A DNA stretch of 31,120 bases from RUG13615 sp040307715 (GTDB taxonomy: Bacteria; Bacillota; Clostridia; Peptostreptococcales; Anaerovoracaceae). Below, one piece after another: positions 8,040 to 14,863 of the stretch. The notes beneath the pieces were generated by a model, which did not search any database, was not told the DNA's origin, and saw only the letters and a program-made list of their open reading frames with translations. Where the stretch lies: the NCBI GenBank assembly GCA_040307715.1, contig JAWRJC010000016.1, positions 1 to 31,120 on the forward strand, written 5' to 3'. Made by a program: the position numbers and the translations under genes. Position 1 is the first letter of the stretch; each line of letters opens with the position of its first letter.

Positions 8040-9248
8040 ATGATGAACTTTACGTATTCAGTCCCGACAAAGATCCACTTCGGCGAAGGGCAGCTGCCGC
8101 ATCTGGCGGAGCTGAAAGAAAGCGGCGACAAAGTCCTGCTGGTTTACGGCGGCGGCAGCATCAAGCGCTCTGGCCTGTACGACGATGCGATGAAGATCCT
8201 GCAGGAAGCAGGGCTTACAGTCTATGAACTGCCGGGCATCGAGCCCAACCCGCGCATCCAGTCGGTCCGCAAAGGCGTACAGATGTGTAAAGACGAGGGC
8301 ATCAATATGGTCCTCGCCATCGGCGGCGGCAGCACGATCGACGCCTCCAAGGTCATCGCGGCGGGAGCGGTCTATGACGGCGATGCGTGGGATCTGGTTC
8401 TGGATCCGGGCCTGATCAAAGGCGCGCTGCCGATCTACTCTGTGCTGACGTTGGCGGCGACCGGTTCGGAGATGGATATGGTAGCGGTCATCTCCGACAT
8501 GACGAAGAACGAAAAATGGGGGACGCGCGATCCGCACATGAGCCCGACCATGTCGATCCTCGATCCGACATACACGTTCAGCGTTTCCGGGAAGCAGACA
8601 GCAGCCGGGACAGCGGATATGATGAGCCACACGATGGAAAACTATTTCTCCATGGCGGTGGAAGCCGAGGTGCAGACGCAGTTCGCGGAGGGCATTCTCA
8701 GAACCTGCATCAAGTATGGTCCTGTTGCGCTGGCGGAGCCGGACAACTACGAGGCCCGCGCCAACCTGATGTGGGCGGCGCCGCACGCGATCAACGGACT
8801 GTGCCGCGACGGGCTGAGCCCGGGCTGGTGCATCCACCCGATGGAACACGAATTGTCTGCCTTCTATGACATCACCCACGGCGAAGGACTTGCGATCCTG
8901 ACGCCGGTCTGGATGGACTTTCTGCTGCACGGCAAGGCGGCAGCAGCGGCTCCCGGATCCGAAGCGCACAAAGCCGTCATTGCCAGACTGGCGCGCTTCG
9001 GGCGGAACGTATTCGGACTCGATCCGCTCTGTGAAGCAGAGGACGGCGAAACAGCGGAGGAAGCCATCGGCTGTCTCCGGAAGTTCCTCTTTGAAACAAT
9101 GGGCATCCCCGCGACACTCGCGGCGGTCGGCATCACCGATGAGGACAAATTTGAGGTCATGGCGGAGAAAGCCGTGAAGAATGCAGCGGGCTGGTACGTG
9201 CCGCTGACAAAGGATGAAGTCGTAAAAATCTATCAGGCAGCGAAGTAG
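8040..9248 (+). CDS. Iron-containing alcohol dehydrogenase (YqhD/butanol dehydrogenase-like), copy 2
   Basis: This is a 402-residue paralogue of the preceding gene, collinear and without obvious gaps; by eye about three quarters of the residues are identical. The YGGGSIKRSG motif (36-45), AIGGGSTIDASK, and metal ligands Asp193, His197, His266 and His280 are all kept, so both copies should be active. Differences cluster at segments such as SEMDMV against SETDGV, at GTRDPHMS against PTEAPAMV, and around residues 255-265 (CRDGLSPGWCIHP). These lie near the substrate side in related enzymes, so substrate range may have diverged (inference). ATG 8040 follows AAGGAG by 9 nt. It is probably co-transcribed with copy 1 and ends at the strong terminator at 9305. 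Confidence 0.93.
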   Translation: MMNFTYSVPTKIHFGEGQLPHLAELKESGDKVLLVYGGGSIKRSGLYDDAMKILQEAGLTVYELPGIEPNPRIQSVRKGVQMCKDEGINMVLAIGGGSTIDASKVIAAGAVYDGDAWDLVLDPGLIKGALPIYSVLTLAATGSEMDMVAVISDMTKNEKWGTRDPHMSPTMSILDPTYTFSVSGKQTAAGTADMMSHTMENYFSMAVEAEVQTQFAEGILRTCIKYGPVALAEPDNYEARANLMWAAPHAINGLCRDGLSPGWCIHPMEHELSAFYDITHGEGLAILTPVWMDFLLHGKAAAAAPGSEAHKAVIARLARFGRNVFGLDPLCEAEDGETAEEAIGCLRKFLFETMGIPATLAAVGITDEDKFEVMAEKAVKNAAGWYVPLTKDEVVKIYQAAK

Positions 9249-9304
9249 CAGTGCACAGTGAAACTGCAGTGTTCTGAAGAGGGCAACAAAGCTCAAAGAC
9301 AAGA

Positions 9305-9336
9305 AACCCCGGAGAAACTCTCCGGGGTTTTGTTTG
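9305..9336. terminator. Bidirectional terminator between adh copy 2 and the DUF815 gene
   Basis: AACCCCGGAGA (9305-9315) pairs perfectly with TCTCCGGGGTT (9319-9329). TTTTGTTTG follows on plus. On minus the stem is followed by TTTCTTGTCTTT. It can therefore serve both converging genes. Confidence 0.92.
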
Positions 9337-9372
9337 TAGATTGATTGGCGCGTCCAATGGCTGGTGCTGCGC

Positions 9373-10764
9373 CTACTGGTAAATGCCGATGCGCTGCAGT
9401 TCGACAAACTGCTTGGCAGCGCGCGGCGTGCGGCCGCCCGCGCGGATGGCGAACGCCTCGGCTCTGGTGTGCAGGATGTCTTCCGGCAGCAGGACGCCGT
9501 ACTGCTTGGCGAGTTCGTCGACGATCGCGAGGTATTCGTCGTGATCAGGCCGCTGGAAGGTGATCGTCAGACCGAAGCGCGCTGAGAGACTCGAGATCTC
9601 CTGGAGCGTGTCGTTGACGTGCAGTTCATCACCGTCGCGGTCGGACATATTCTCCTTGACGAGGTGGCGGCGGTTGCTGGTCGCGTACACGACGATGTTG
9701 TCGCCCTTGTCGGAGATGCTGCCCTCGAGGATGCCCTTGAGCGAAGAGAAGTTGTCATCGTTCGCTGTGAAGGACAGGTCGTCGATATACAAAATGAACT
9801 TGAGCGGGATCGTGACGAGCGCTTCGATGAGGTTGGGGATCTCGAAGAGCTGATCCTTGCGGACTTCGACGAGCCGCAGCCCCTGTTCGGAGTAATCGTT
9901 GGCGATGGCTTTGATGGTCGAGCTCTTGCCGGTGCCGGCGTCGCCGTACAGCAGCAGGTTGCTGGCGGGTTCGCCCGCGAGGAGTGCTTCGGTGTTGCGG
10001 ATGATCATGCCGCGTTCGCGCTCATAGCCGTACAGCTGCGAAAGCGTCGTCTGATCCGGGTGCGGGACGGGTGCCAGCCCGCCTTCGTTGATCGTGAACG
10101 CGCGGAACTGCGCGAAAATGCCGAAGCCTGTCTTGTGGACTTCGCCCATTCTCTTCTCGTAGAGTTTGGCGAGGTCGATCTTCGAGTTGATCCAGGTCGG
10201 CAGGAACGCGCTGGCAGCGCGGGCGCCGGCGGGGGCGTCCGGATCGGCCGGGTCTTCGCTTTTGAGCGATTCCTCGGCGTGGAACCCGATGGCTTCTTCT
10301 TCCTCGAGTTCATCGACGCGCAGGTAATCGATCATAGCTTTGACATCTTTGGAGGTGATCTCCGAAAAAGCCTGGAACAGCGCCAGTTCCTCCTTGACGG
10401 CGCGGCGGATCTCCGACGGGATCTTCGCTTTGCGCGCCCGGAGCTGGACGTAGTAGTTGTCATCTTCGAGGATCGCGTCGCGGATGTAGGCGGCCAGGTC
10501 GATATGCGTATCCTTCTCGTCGCGGGTGTCGGACATGACCACGCGGGCGGAGGACTGTTCGAACAGGGCCGCGCAGAAAGCACCGTATGCGGCGATCGCA
10601 GCTTCTTCCATCCCCGGGACGGCTTCTTTTTCACTCTTCTTCAGGATCTGGATATCAGCGAGGATATCGACGAGCGCCTGCAGACCGGCAAAGACCGGAT
10701 CTTTCAGAAGGCCGTCAAAAACAACGAGCGCGTGGGAATGCAAACTTAGTTCTTTAAAATTCAT
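9373..10764 (-). CDS. DUF815-family AAA+ ATP-binding protein
   Basis: This is a 463-residue P-loop ATPase of the DUF815 (COG2607) family, whose cellular role is not established. The N-terminal half (about 1-240) is family-specific, mainly helical, with an acidic stretch DELEEEEA near 151-158 and a variable segment rich in Asp, Pro and Ala near 168-186. The AAA+ core follows: Walker A GDAGTGKS at 274-281, Walker B FILYIDD at 323-329, a sensor-1-like ATSNRRHL near 361-368, a possible arginine finger in SARFG near 394-398, and GRTPRAAKQF near 444-453 as a sensor-2-like segment. No membrane segment is seen. AAGGGA precedes the ATG. It is transcribed alone from a promoter at 10862-10891. Confidence 0.9.
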   Translation of the reverse strand: MNFKELSLHSHALVVFDGLLKDPVFAGLQALVDILADIQILKKSEKEAVPGMEEAAIAAYGAFCAALFEQSSARVVMSDTRDEKDTHIDLAAYIRDAILEDDNYYVQLRARKAKIPSEIRRAVKEELALFQAFSEITSKDVKAMIDYLRVDELEEEEAIGFHAEESLKSEDPADPDAPAGARAASAFLPTWINSKIDLAKLYEKRMGEVHKTGFGIFAQFRAFTINEGGLAPVPHPDQTTLSQLYGYERERGMIIRNTEALLAGEPASNLLLYGDAGTGKSSTIKAIANDYSEQGLRLVEVRKDQLFEIPNLIEALVTIPLKFILYIDDLSFTANDDNFSSLKGILEGSISDKGDNIVVYATSNRRHLVKENMSDRDGDELHVNDTLQEISSLSARFGLTITFQRPDHDEYLAIVDELAKQYGVLLPEDILHTRAEAFAIRAGGRTPRAAKQFVELQRIGIYQ

Positions 10765-10788
10765 AGATTGGTCCCTTTCGTATTCACG

Positions 10789-10861
10789 GAATCGCTCCGC
10801 TGCAGGTTGTGCGCAGCGACGCCGGCCGCCTTGCGGCTGCCGGGCATGTTGCTATGCGATT
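10789..10861. other. GC-rich inverted-repeat cluster in the leader of the DUF815 gene
   Basis: GAATCGC at 10789-10795 is matched by GCGATT at 10856-10861. Between them lie hairpins CGCTGC (10798-10803)/GCAGCG (10813-10818) and a stronger arm spanning about 10821-10845 (GCCGG against CCGG, with CGC/GCG inside). The inferred minus-strand start (about 10855) would leave the inner hairpins in the mRNA leader, but not the whole outer pair. Confidence 0.5.
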
Positions 10862-10891
10862 ATTTTAATGCGCACCGCCCGCAGGTGTCAA
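10862..10891 (-). promoter_or_regulatory. Promoter of the DUF815 gene
   Basis: On minus, consensus TTGACA (10891-10886) and TAAAAT (10867-10862) are 18 bp apart. This gives a structured leader of about 90 nt. Confidence 0.72.
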
Positions 10892-10963
10892 CAAACCGCG
10901 CATGCAGACAACTTTAAGAATACATAAAGGCGGAGATAGGATACTGCCTGTAGTAATTAATAA

Positions 10964-10993
10964 AAGACACGCGGCCTGTGTATATGGTAGAAT
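10964..10993 (+). promoter_or_regulatory. Promoter of the SanA-like gene
   Basis: AAGACA (10964-10969) and TAGAAT (10988-10993) are 18 bp apart, ending 26 bp before the start codon. This gives a short leader containing AAAGGAG. Confidence 0.6.
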
Positions 10994-11019
10994 AAACAGG
11001 CAACTGCGAAAGGAGCATT

Positions 11020-11721
11020 ATGAAGCGATTCTTTCTGACGCTGATCATCGCGCTGCTGATCATCGCCGGAGCCGTCTACGGCGGCAGCTGGCTGGTGATC
11101 CATGAGACGGAAGACCTCGTGGCGGGACAGATGGTCGGTGACACATATACGGAAAACATAACTGCGGAAGAACTCAGGGAGCAGGCGGATGCGTCCGGTC
11201 TTTCGCTGCCCAACGGTCCCTTTGACTGCATCCTCGTGCTCGGCGCCGGCCTCAGCCCGGACGGTACGCCCAGCCCGATGCTCGAGGACCGGCTGGAACT
11301 GGCGATCTATCTGTACGGACAGGGGTATTCTTCGAAGATCCTGCTCAGCGGCGATAACGGGACCGAGTATTACGACGAGGTCACCGCGATGCGTAATTTT
11401 GTGCTGGGACAAGGGGTCCCCGAAGCGGCGGTGGTCTGCGACTATGCAGGCTTTTCGACATATGACAGCATGTACCGGGCGCAGGGGATCTTCGGTGTGC
11501 AGCGCGCGATCGTCGTCACACAGGGGTATCATCTGCCGCGGGCGCTGTTCATCGGCAAAGCGCTGGACATCGATGTCTGCGGCGCGGCGGCGGACCAGGA
11601 GACCTTCAGCGGGCAGAAAGCCCGCGAACTGCGCGAGATCGTGGCCCGGGACAAGGATCTGATCAAGAGTTTTATCAAGCCGGAAGCGCGGATCATGGGC
11701 GATCCGCTGCCGATCAAGTAA
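11020..11721 (+). CDS. SanA/YdcF-like DUF218 membrane-anchored protein
   Basis: This is a 233-residue protein of the DUF218 family (SanA and YdcF relatives, linked in Escherichia coli to envelope barrier function and vancomycin exclusion; biochemical activity uncertain). One N-terminal membrane segment, about residues 4-26, anchors the rest outside the cell. The DUF218 core begins near FDCILVLGAGLSPDGTPSPML, followed by RLELAIYLY, ILLSGDNG, DEVTAMRNFVLGQGVP, YDSMYRA and VVTQGYHLPRALFIG, all typical family segments. AAAGGAG sits 4 nt before the ATG. The flavodoxin-ferredoxin gene follows 18 bp later on the same strand, so the two are probably co-transcribed, although no functional link is obvious. 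Confidence 0.9.
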   Translation: MKRFFLTLIIALLIIAGAVYGGSWLVIHETEDLVAGQMVGDTYTENITAEELREQADASGLSLPNGPFDCILVLGAGLSPDGTPSPMLEDRLELAIYLYGQGYSSKILLSGDNGTEYYDEVTAMRNFVLGQGVPEAAVVCDYAGFSTYDSMYRAQGIFGVQRAIVVTQGYHLPRALFIGKALDIDVCGAAADQETFSGQKARELREIVARDKDLIKSFIKPEARIMGDPLPIK

Positions 11722-11739
11722 CGGCGGGAGGCATCATCC

Positions 11740-12729
11740 ATGCAGCAGATCAAAACAGTGATGGCAGCGTATTGCAGTCCTGCCGGATCGACGCGGAAAG
11801 TGACGGCGGCTGTTGCGGCCGGTCTTGCGGAATCGCTTGGCGCAAAGCTGCGCGAATTCAACTGGACCGTAAAAAAGAACCGCGAATGGCGGCTCGAGTT
11901 CGGTCCGGCCGATCTTCTCGTGGTCGGTGCGCCGACGTATGCCGGCCGTCTTCCCAATCTGCTCATGCCGTATGTCCGGGACAATCTGCTGACGGACCGG
12001 GAGAGCGCGGCGGCGCCTGCTGAGAGCGGCGGTCAGGCAGCCTCGGTCTTTGCGGTGCCGGTCGTCACATACGGCGGCCGCGCCTTCGACAACGCGCTGG
12101 CGGAAGCGGCGGGCCTGCTCAAAAAGAACGGTTTTACGATCGCGGGCGGCGCTGCCGTGCCCTGCGAGCATGTGTTCAGCGACCGGCTGCAGCCGGGACG
12201 GCCTTCGGAAGAAGATCTCGCGGCGGCGCATGCGTTCGGCGCGGCGCTCGGCGAAAAGCTGCAGGCGCATCTGGCAGCAGCGGAGGAAACAGACGGTGCA
12301 GTCATCTTAAAGGAACCTGTCTTCCCCGGCGATTATGCGCCGGAATCGTTCTACCAGCCGCGCGATCTGGATGGCAACCCGACGAATTTCCTCAAGGCGA
12401 AACCGGTCCTGCGGGACCGGCAGTGCATCGGCTGCGGCCGGTGTCAGAGCGTCTGCCCGATGGAAAGCATCCTCATGGAAAAGTGCGCCCCGAAAATGCC
12501 GCTCGGCGGTTCGGCAGGCGGGCTCGGCAGACCGGATCTGGCGGCCATGAAAGTGCAGCGGCCGGCTGTGCGGGGGGTCTGCATCAAGTGTCAGGCGTGC
12601 GTGAAAGCATGTCCGCACGGGGCATGGGTCTTTGAGGACGAAGCGTTTCTCCGTCACGTCGAAATGCTGGAGCATACATTCGGCGGTGCGGCGCGGGACA
12701 ACGCGTTTTTCCTTCCGGCATCCGAATAA
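11740..12729 (+). CDS. EFR1-type flavodoxin-ferredoxin protein
   Basis: This is a 329-residue electron-transfer protein combining an N-terminal flavodoxin-like domain with a C-terminal double [4Fe-4S] ferredoxin domain, the arrangement called EFR1. The flavin phosphate loop is at YCSPAGSTRKV (about 11-21). VVGAPTYAGRLPN (61-73) and VVTYGGRAFDNAL (108-120) are the other flavin-contact segments. Clusters are bound by Cys229, 232, 235, 239 (CIGCGRCQSVCP) and by Cys281, 284, 287, 291 (CIKCQACVKACP). The loop between the cluster motifs is about 40 residues and includes one extra Cys (249). No membrane segment is seen. It would act as a soluble redox carrier or oxidoreductase; the partner is unknown. 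GGGAGG precedes the ATG. Confidence 0.9.
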   Translation: MQQIKTVMAAYCSPAGSTRKVTAAVAAGLAESLGAKLREFNWTVKKNREWRLEFGPADLLVVGAPTYAGRLPNLLMPYVRDNLLTDRESAAAPAESGGQAASVFAVPVVTYGGRAFDNALAEAAGLLKKNGFTIAGGAAVPCEHVFSDRLQPGRPSEEDLAAAHAFGAALGEKLQAHLAAAEETDGAVILKEPVFPGDYAPESFYQPRDLDGNPTNFLKAKPVLRDRQCIGCGRCQSVCPMESILMEKCAPKMPLGGSAGGLGRPDLAAMKVQRPAVRGVCIKCQACVKACPHGAWVFEDEAFLRHVEMLEHTFGGAARDNAFFLPASE

Positions 12730-12734
12730 AAAAG

Positions 12735-12760
12735 AAACGCCGCACGGGCGGCGTTTTTGT
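12735..12760. terminator. Bidirectional terminator between the EFR1 gene and rnhA
   Basis: AAACGCCGC (12735-12743) and GCGGCGTTT (12748-12756) form a 9-bp stem with loop ACGG. TTTTTGTTTG follows on plus, and on minus the stem is followed by CTTTTTTAT. Confidence 0.9.
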
Positions 12761-12797
12761 TTGCGGGCAGTGCAGCGCTTTTGCTTGCGTGCAGCGT

Positions 12798-13340
12798 TTA
12801 CCGCAGCGAGTCGACGCCTTGGTTGGCGAGCGCGTCACAGCGGTTGTTCATCTCGACAATGTGCAGGAAATCGTCATACGCAAATCCTGCGCCGTTCCAT
12901 GCGAGGAACTGTTCGTAGTGCGCGTCCATGTTGGTGGACGTACTGTTCACATTGATATGCCCCTTGACCCGGTAGAACGTGATGGTGTGCGATTGCAGGA
13001 AGGGCAGGAGCTGTTCCCATAGATCCCGGTTTTCCACGGGCTGTTTTTTGGCGTTCTTCCAGCCGTTCTGCAGCCATTTCACATACCACTTTTTGCGGAA
13101 GCAGTCCATCAGGTAGGCGCTGTCGGAGAAGACTTCGATCGTCTGGCCTTCTTTTTTGAGCGCGCGGAATGCTTCGAGCAGCGCTGTCATTTCCATGCGG
13201 TTGTTCGTCGTGTTGGCTTCGGCGCCGAAGATCTCCTTCGTATGGCCGGCATATTCAAGGACCGCGCCCCAGCCGCCGAGATTGGCTTCGTTCTGGTTGC
13301 CGGAGCAGGCACCGTCCGTGTAGAGTCGCAGGATAGGCAT
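12798..13340 (-). CDS. rnhA: Ribonuclease HI
   Basis: This is a 180-residue ribonuclease HI that cleaves RNA in RNA-DNA hybrids. Metal-binding catalytic residues are visible: Asp9 (LYTDGACSGN), Glu50 (NNRMEMTA), Asp73 (VFSDSAYL) and Asp169 (NNRCDALANQG). The His of VKGH is at 128. The basic region KKWYVKWLQNGWKNAKKQPVEN, quoted here only in part, is the substrate-binding handle. The enzyme is about 25 residues longer than Escherichia coli RNase HI (155 residues). The extra residues, about 131-160, lie between VKGH and the last Asp. The start follows GAGG by 6 nt. It is expressed alone from the promoter at 13377-13385. Confidence 0.95.
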   Translation of the reverse strand: MPILRLYTDGACSGNQNEANLGGWGAVLEYAGHTKEIFGAEANTTNNRMEMTALLEAFRALKKEGQTIEVFSDSAYLMDCFRKKWYVKWLQNGWKNAKKQPVENRDLWEQLLPFLQSHTITFYRVKGHINVNSTSTNMDAHYEQFLAWNGAGFAYDDFLHIVEMNNRCDALANQGVDSLR

Positions 13341-13376
13341 AGGATACCTCGTTCTTTGGGGATCATTGATGCAGAT

Positions 13377-13385
13377 ATTGTATCA
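13377..13385 (-). promoter_or_regulatory. Extended -10 promoter of rnhA
   Basis: The minus strand reads TGATACAAT, an extended -10 (TGn plus TACAAT), placing transcription start about 30 nt before the start codon. The -35 is poor, as is common for extended -10 promoters. Confidence 0.55.
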
Positions 13386-13483
13386 CATCCCGCTGCGCAG
13401 AGCGATGATTCCTGTTGAAATTGTCAGCACAGGTGGTTCTTTCGGGGGGCTGCTTATGATATACTACATGTTTGGAGGTTTAT

Positions 13484-14296
13484 ATGGATCTGACATTCTG
13501 TGCCATCGCGAGCGGCAGCAGCGGCAATAGCTATATGGTCCGCAGCGACGAGACGGTGCTGCTCGTAGATGCCGGCATCAGCGGCAAGCGTATCAAAGAA
13601 GGACTGGAAAAAGGCGGTGCCTCTTTGGATGCGGTGGATGCGATCCTTGTGACCCACGAACACAGCGACCATGTGCGCAGCCTCGGCATCATGCAGCACA
13701 AGTGCCCCGGCGCGCAGGTCTGGTCGAACATCGGCACGTTCCGCCGGATCAGCGGCGACGTCGAAGACGGCCGGCACAGCACTTTCACGACAGGAGAAGC
13801 ATTCCGCATCGGCGATATCACGGTCGATCCGTTCCCGGTGTCGCACGACGCGGCGGAGCCGGTGGGATTTGTCTTCCGGAAGGGCGATTCCAGGATCGCG
13901 ATCGTGACCGATACGGGCTACGTCTCCGACGAGATCTTTGAAGCGATCGTGGGCAGTGACCTGGTGATCCTCGAAGCGAACCACGATGAGAATGTCCTGC
14001 GGTACTGCCGGTATCCGTTCCATATCAAGCAGCGGATCCTGAGCGACCACGGCCATCTGTGCAACGAGGCGGCAGCGGACTGCATCGAGCGGCTGCTCCG
14101 CGAAAGCGACAAGCTGCCGGTGATCCTCCTGGCGCATCTGTCAAAGGAAAACAACACCCCGGACATGGCGCTGATCACGGTGCGCAACGCGCTGGAAGCG
14201 TCTGACGCGTTTGCCGCCAGAGAGGAATCGCTCCGCGACCTTCGCCTCGAGGTCCTCTCCCGCAGCGAACCCGGCAAGGTCTATCAGATCGGCTGA
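13484..14296 (+). CDS. walJ: WalJ/YycJ-type metallo-beta-lactamase fold hydrolase
   Basis: This is a 270-residue metallo-beta-lactamase-fold hydrolase of the YycJ/WalJ type, a Gram-positive protein often next to the WalRK system and proposed to act on DNA during replication or repair. The metal motif THEHSDH is at residues 57-63 (HxHxDH). The opening FCAIASGSSGNSYMV, the distal PVSHDAAEPVGF, the Asp in IVTDTGYVS and the late LLAHLSKENNTP are all characteristic. ATG 13484 is preferred over TTG 13472 because GGAGG lies 6 nt before it. Overlapping -10-like sequences TATGAT and TATACT occur at 13455-13465, with no clear -35. There are no walRK genes nearby. rlmH follows, a grouping also seen in other Firmicutes. 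Confidence 0.9.
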   Translation: MDLTFCAIASGSSGNSYMVRSDETVLLVDAGISGKRIKEGLEKGGASLDAVDAILVTHEHSDHVRSLGIMQHKCPGAQVWSNIGTFRRISGDVEDGRHSTFTTGEAFRIGDITVDPFPVSHDAAEPVGFVFRKGDSRIAIVTDTGYVSDEIFEAIVGSDLVILEANHDENVLRYCRYPFHIKQRILSDHGHLCNEAAADCIERLLRESDKLPVILLAHLSKENNTPDMALITVRNALEASDAFAAREESLRDLRLEVLSRSEPGKVYQIG

Positions 14297-14369
14297 CACA
14301 GCCGTTTCGCCCGGACCGTCACACCGGCGCGCCGGGGAGACCGAAATCAACAGAAAGCAAAAGACAACT

Positions 14370-14819
14370 ATGAACATCCGGATCGTCTGTATCGGAAAAC
14401 TGAAAGAAAAGTACTGGAAGGACGCACTGGCGGAATACGCCAAACGCCTTTCGGCCTACTGCACGTTCACGGTCACCGAACTCAAAGAGGATCCGCGCGA
14501 CGATATTGAAAAGGAAGGCGAGGAGATCCTCCGGCACATCGGGAAGAGCGAGCATGTCATCACGCTTGAGATCCGCGCGAAAATGAAGTCCAGCGAGGAA
14601 CTGGCAAAGCGCATCGGTGATCTGGGGCTTGCGGGAAAGAGCGATGTAACCTTTGTCATCGGCGGCAGCAACGGGCTGTCCGCTGCGGTGAGTGCCAGGG
14701 CAGACGAAAAACTGTCTTTCTCCCCGATGACCTTCCCGCACCAGATGATGCGGGTCATCCTGGCAGAACAGATCTACCGGAGTTTCAAGATCCTTCGCGG
14801 CGAAGCGTACCATAAATAG
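14370..14819 (+). CDS. rlmH: 23S rRNA (pseudouridine-1915-N3) methyltransferase
   Basis: This is a 149-residue SPOUT-class methyltransferase that methylates pseudouridine 1915 in helix 69 of 23S rRNA. MNIRIVCIGKLKEKYWKDAL is the typical N-terminus. FVIGGSNGLS forms the S-adenosylmethionine-binding turn, and the C-terminal knot segment PHQMMRVILAEQIYRSFKI with RGEAYHK is diagnostic. Length is normal (about 155-160). The ribosome site is weak: only A-rich sequence with AGAAAG about 10 nt upstream, so expression may depend on translation from walJ upstream. The 73-bp gap holds the GC-rich palindrome CCGGCGCGCCGG. Confidence 0.95.
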   Translation: MNIRIVCIGKLKEKYWKDALAEYAKRLSAYCTFTVTELKEDPRDDIEKEGEEILRHIGKSEHVITLEIRAKMKSSEELAKRIGDLGLAGKSDVTFVIGGSNGLSAAVSARADEKLSFSPMTFPHQMMRVILAEQIYRSFKILRGEAYHK

Positions 14820-14863
14820 ACACATCGATTAACAGTTTCATTATTTCCAGTAACAAGAAACCT

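Noticed and set aside
9373..10764. Phage or toxin-antitoxin role for the AAA+ protein
   Set aside because: Sequence fits the chromosomal DUF815 family, and no phage or toxin gene is nearby.
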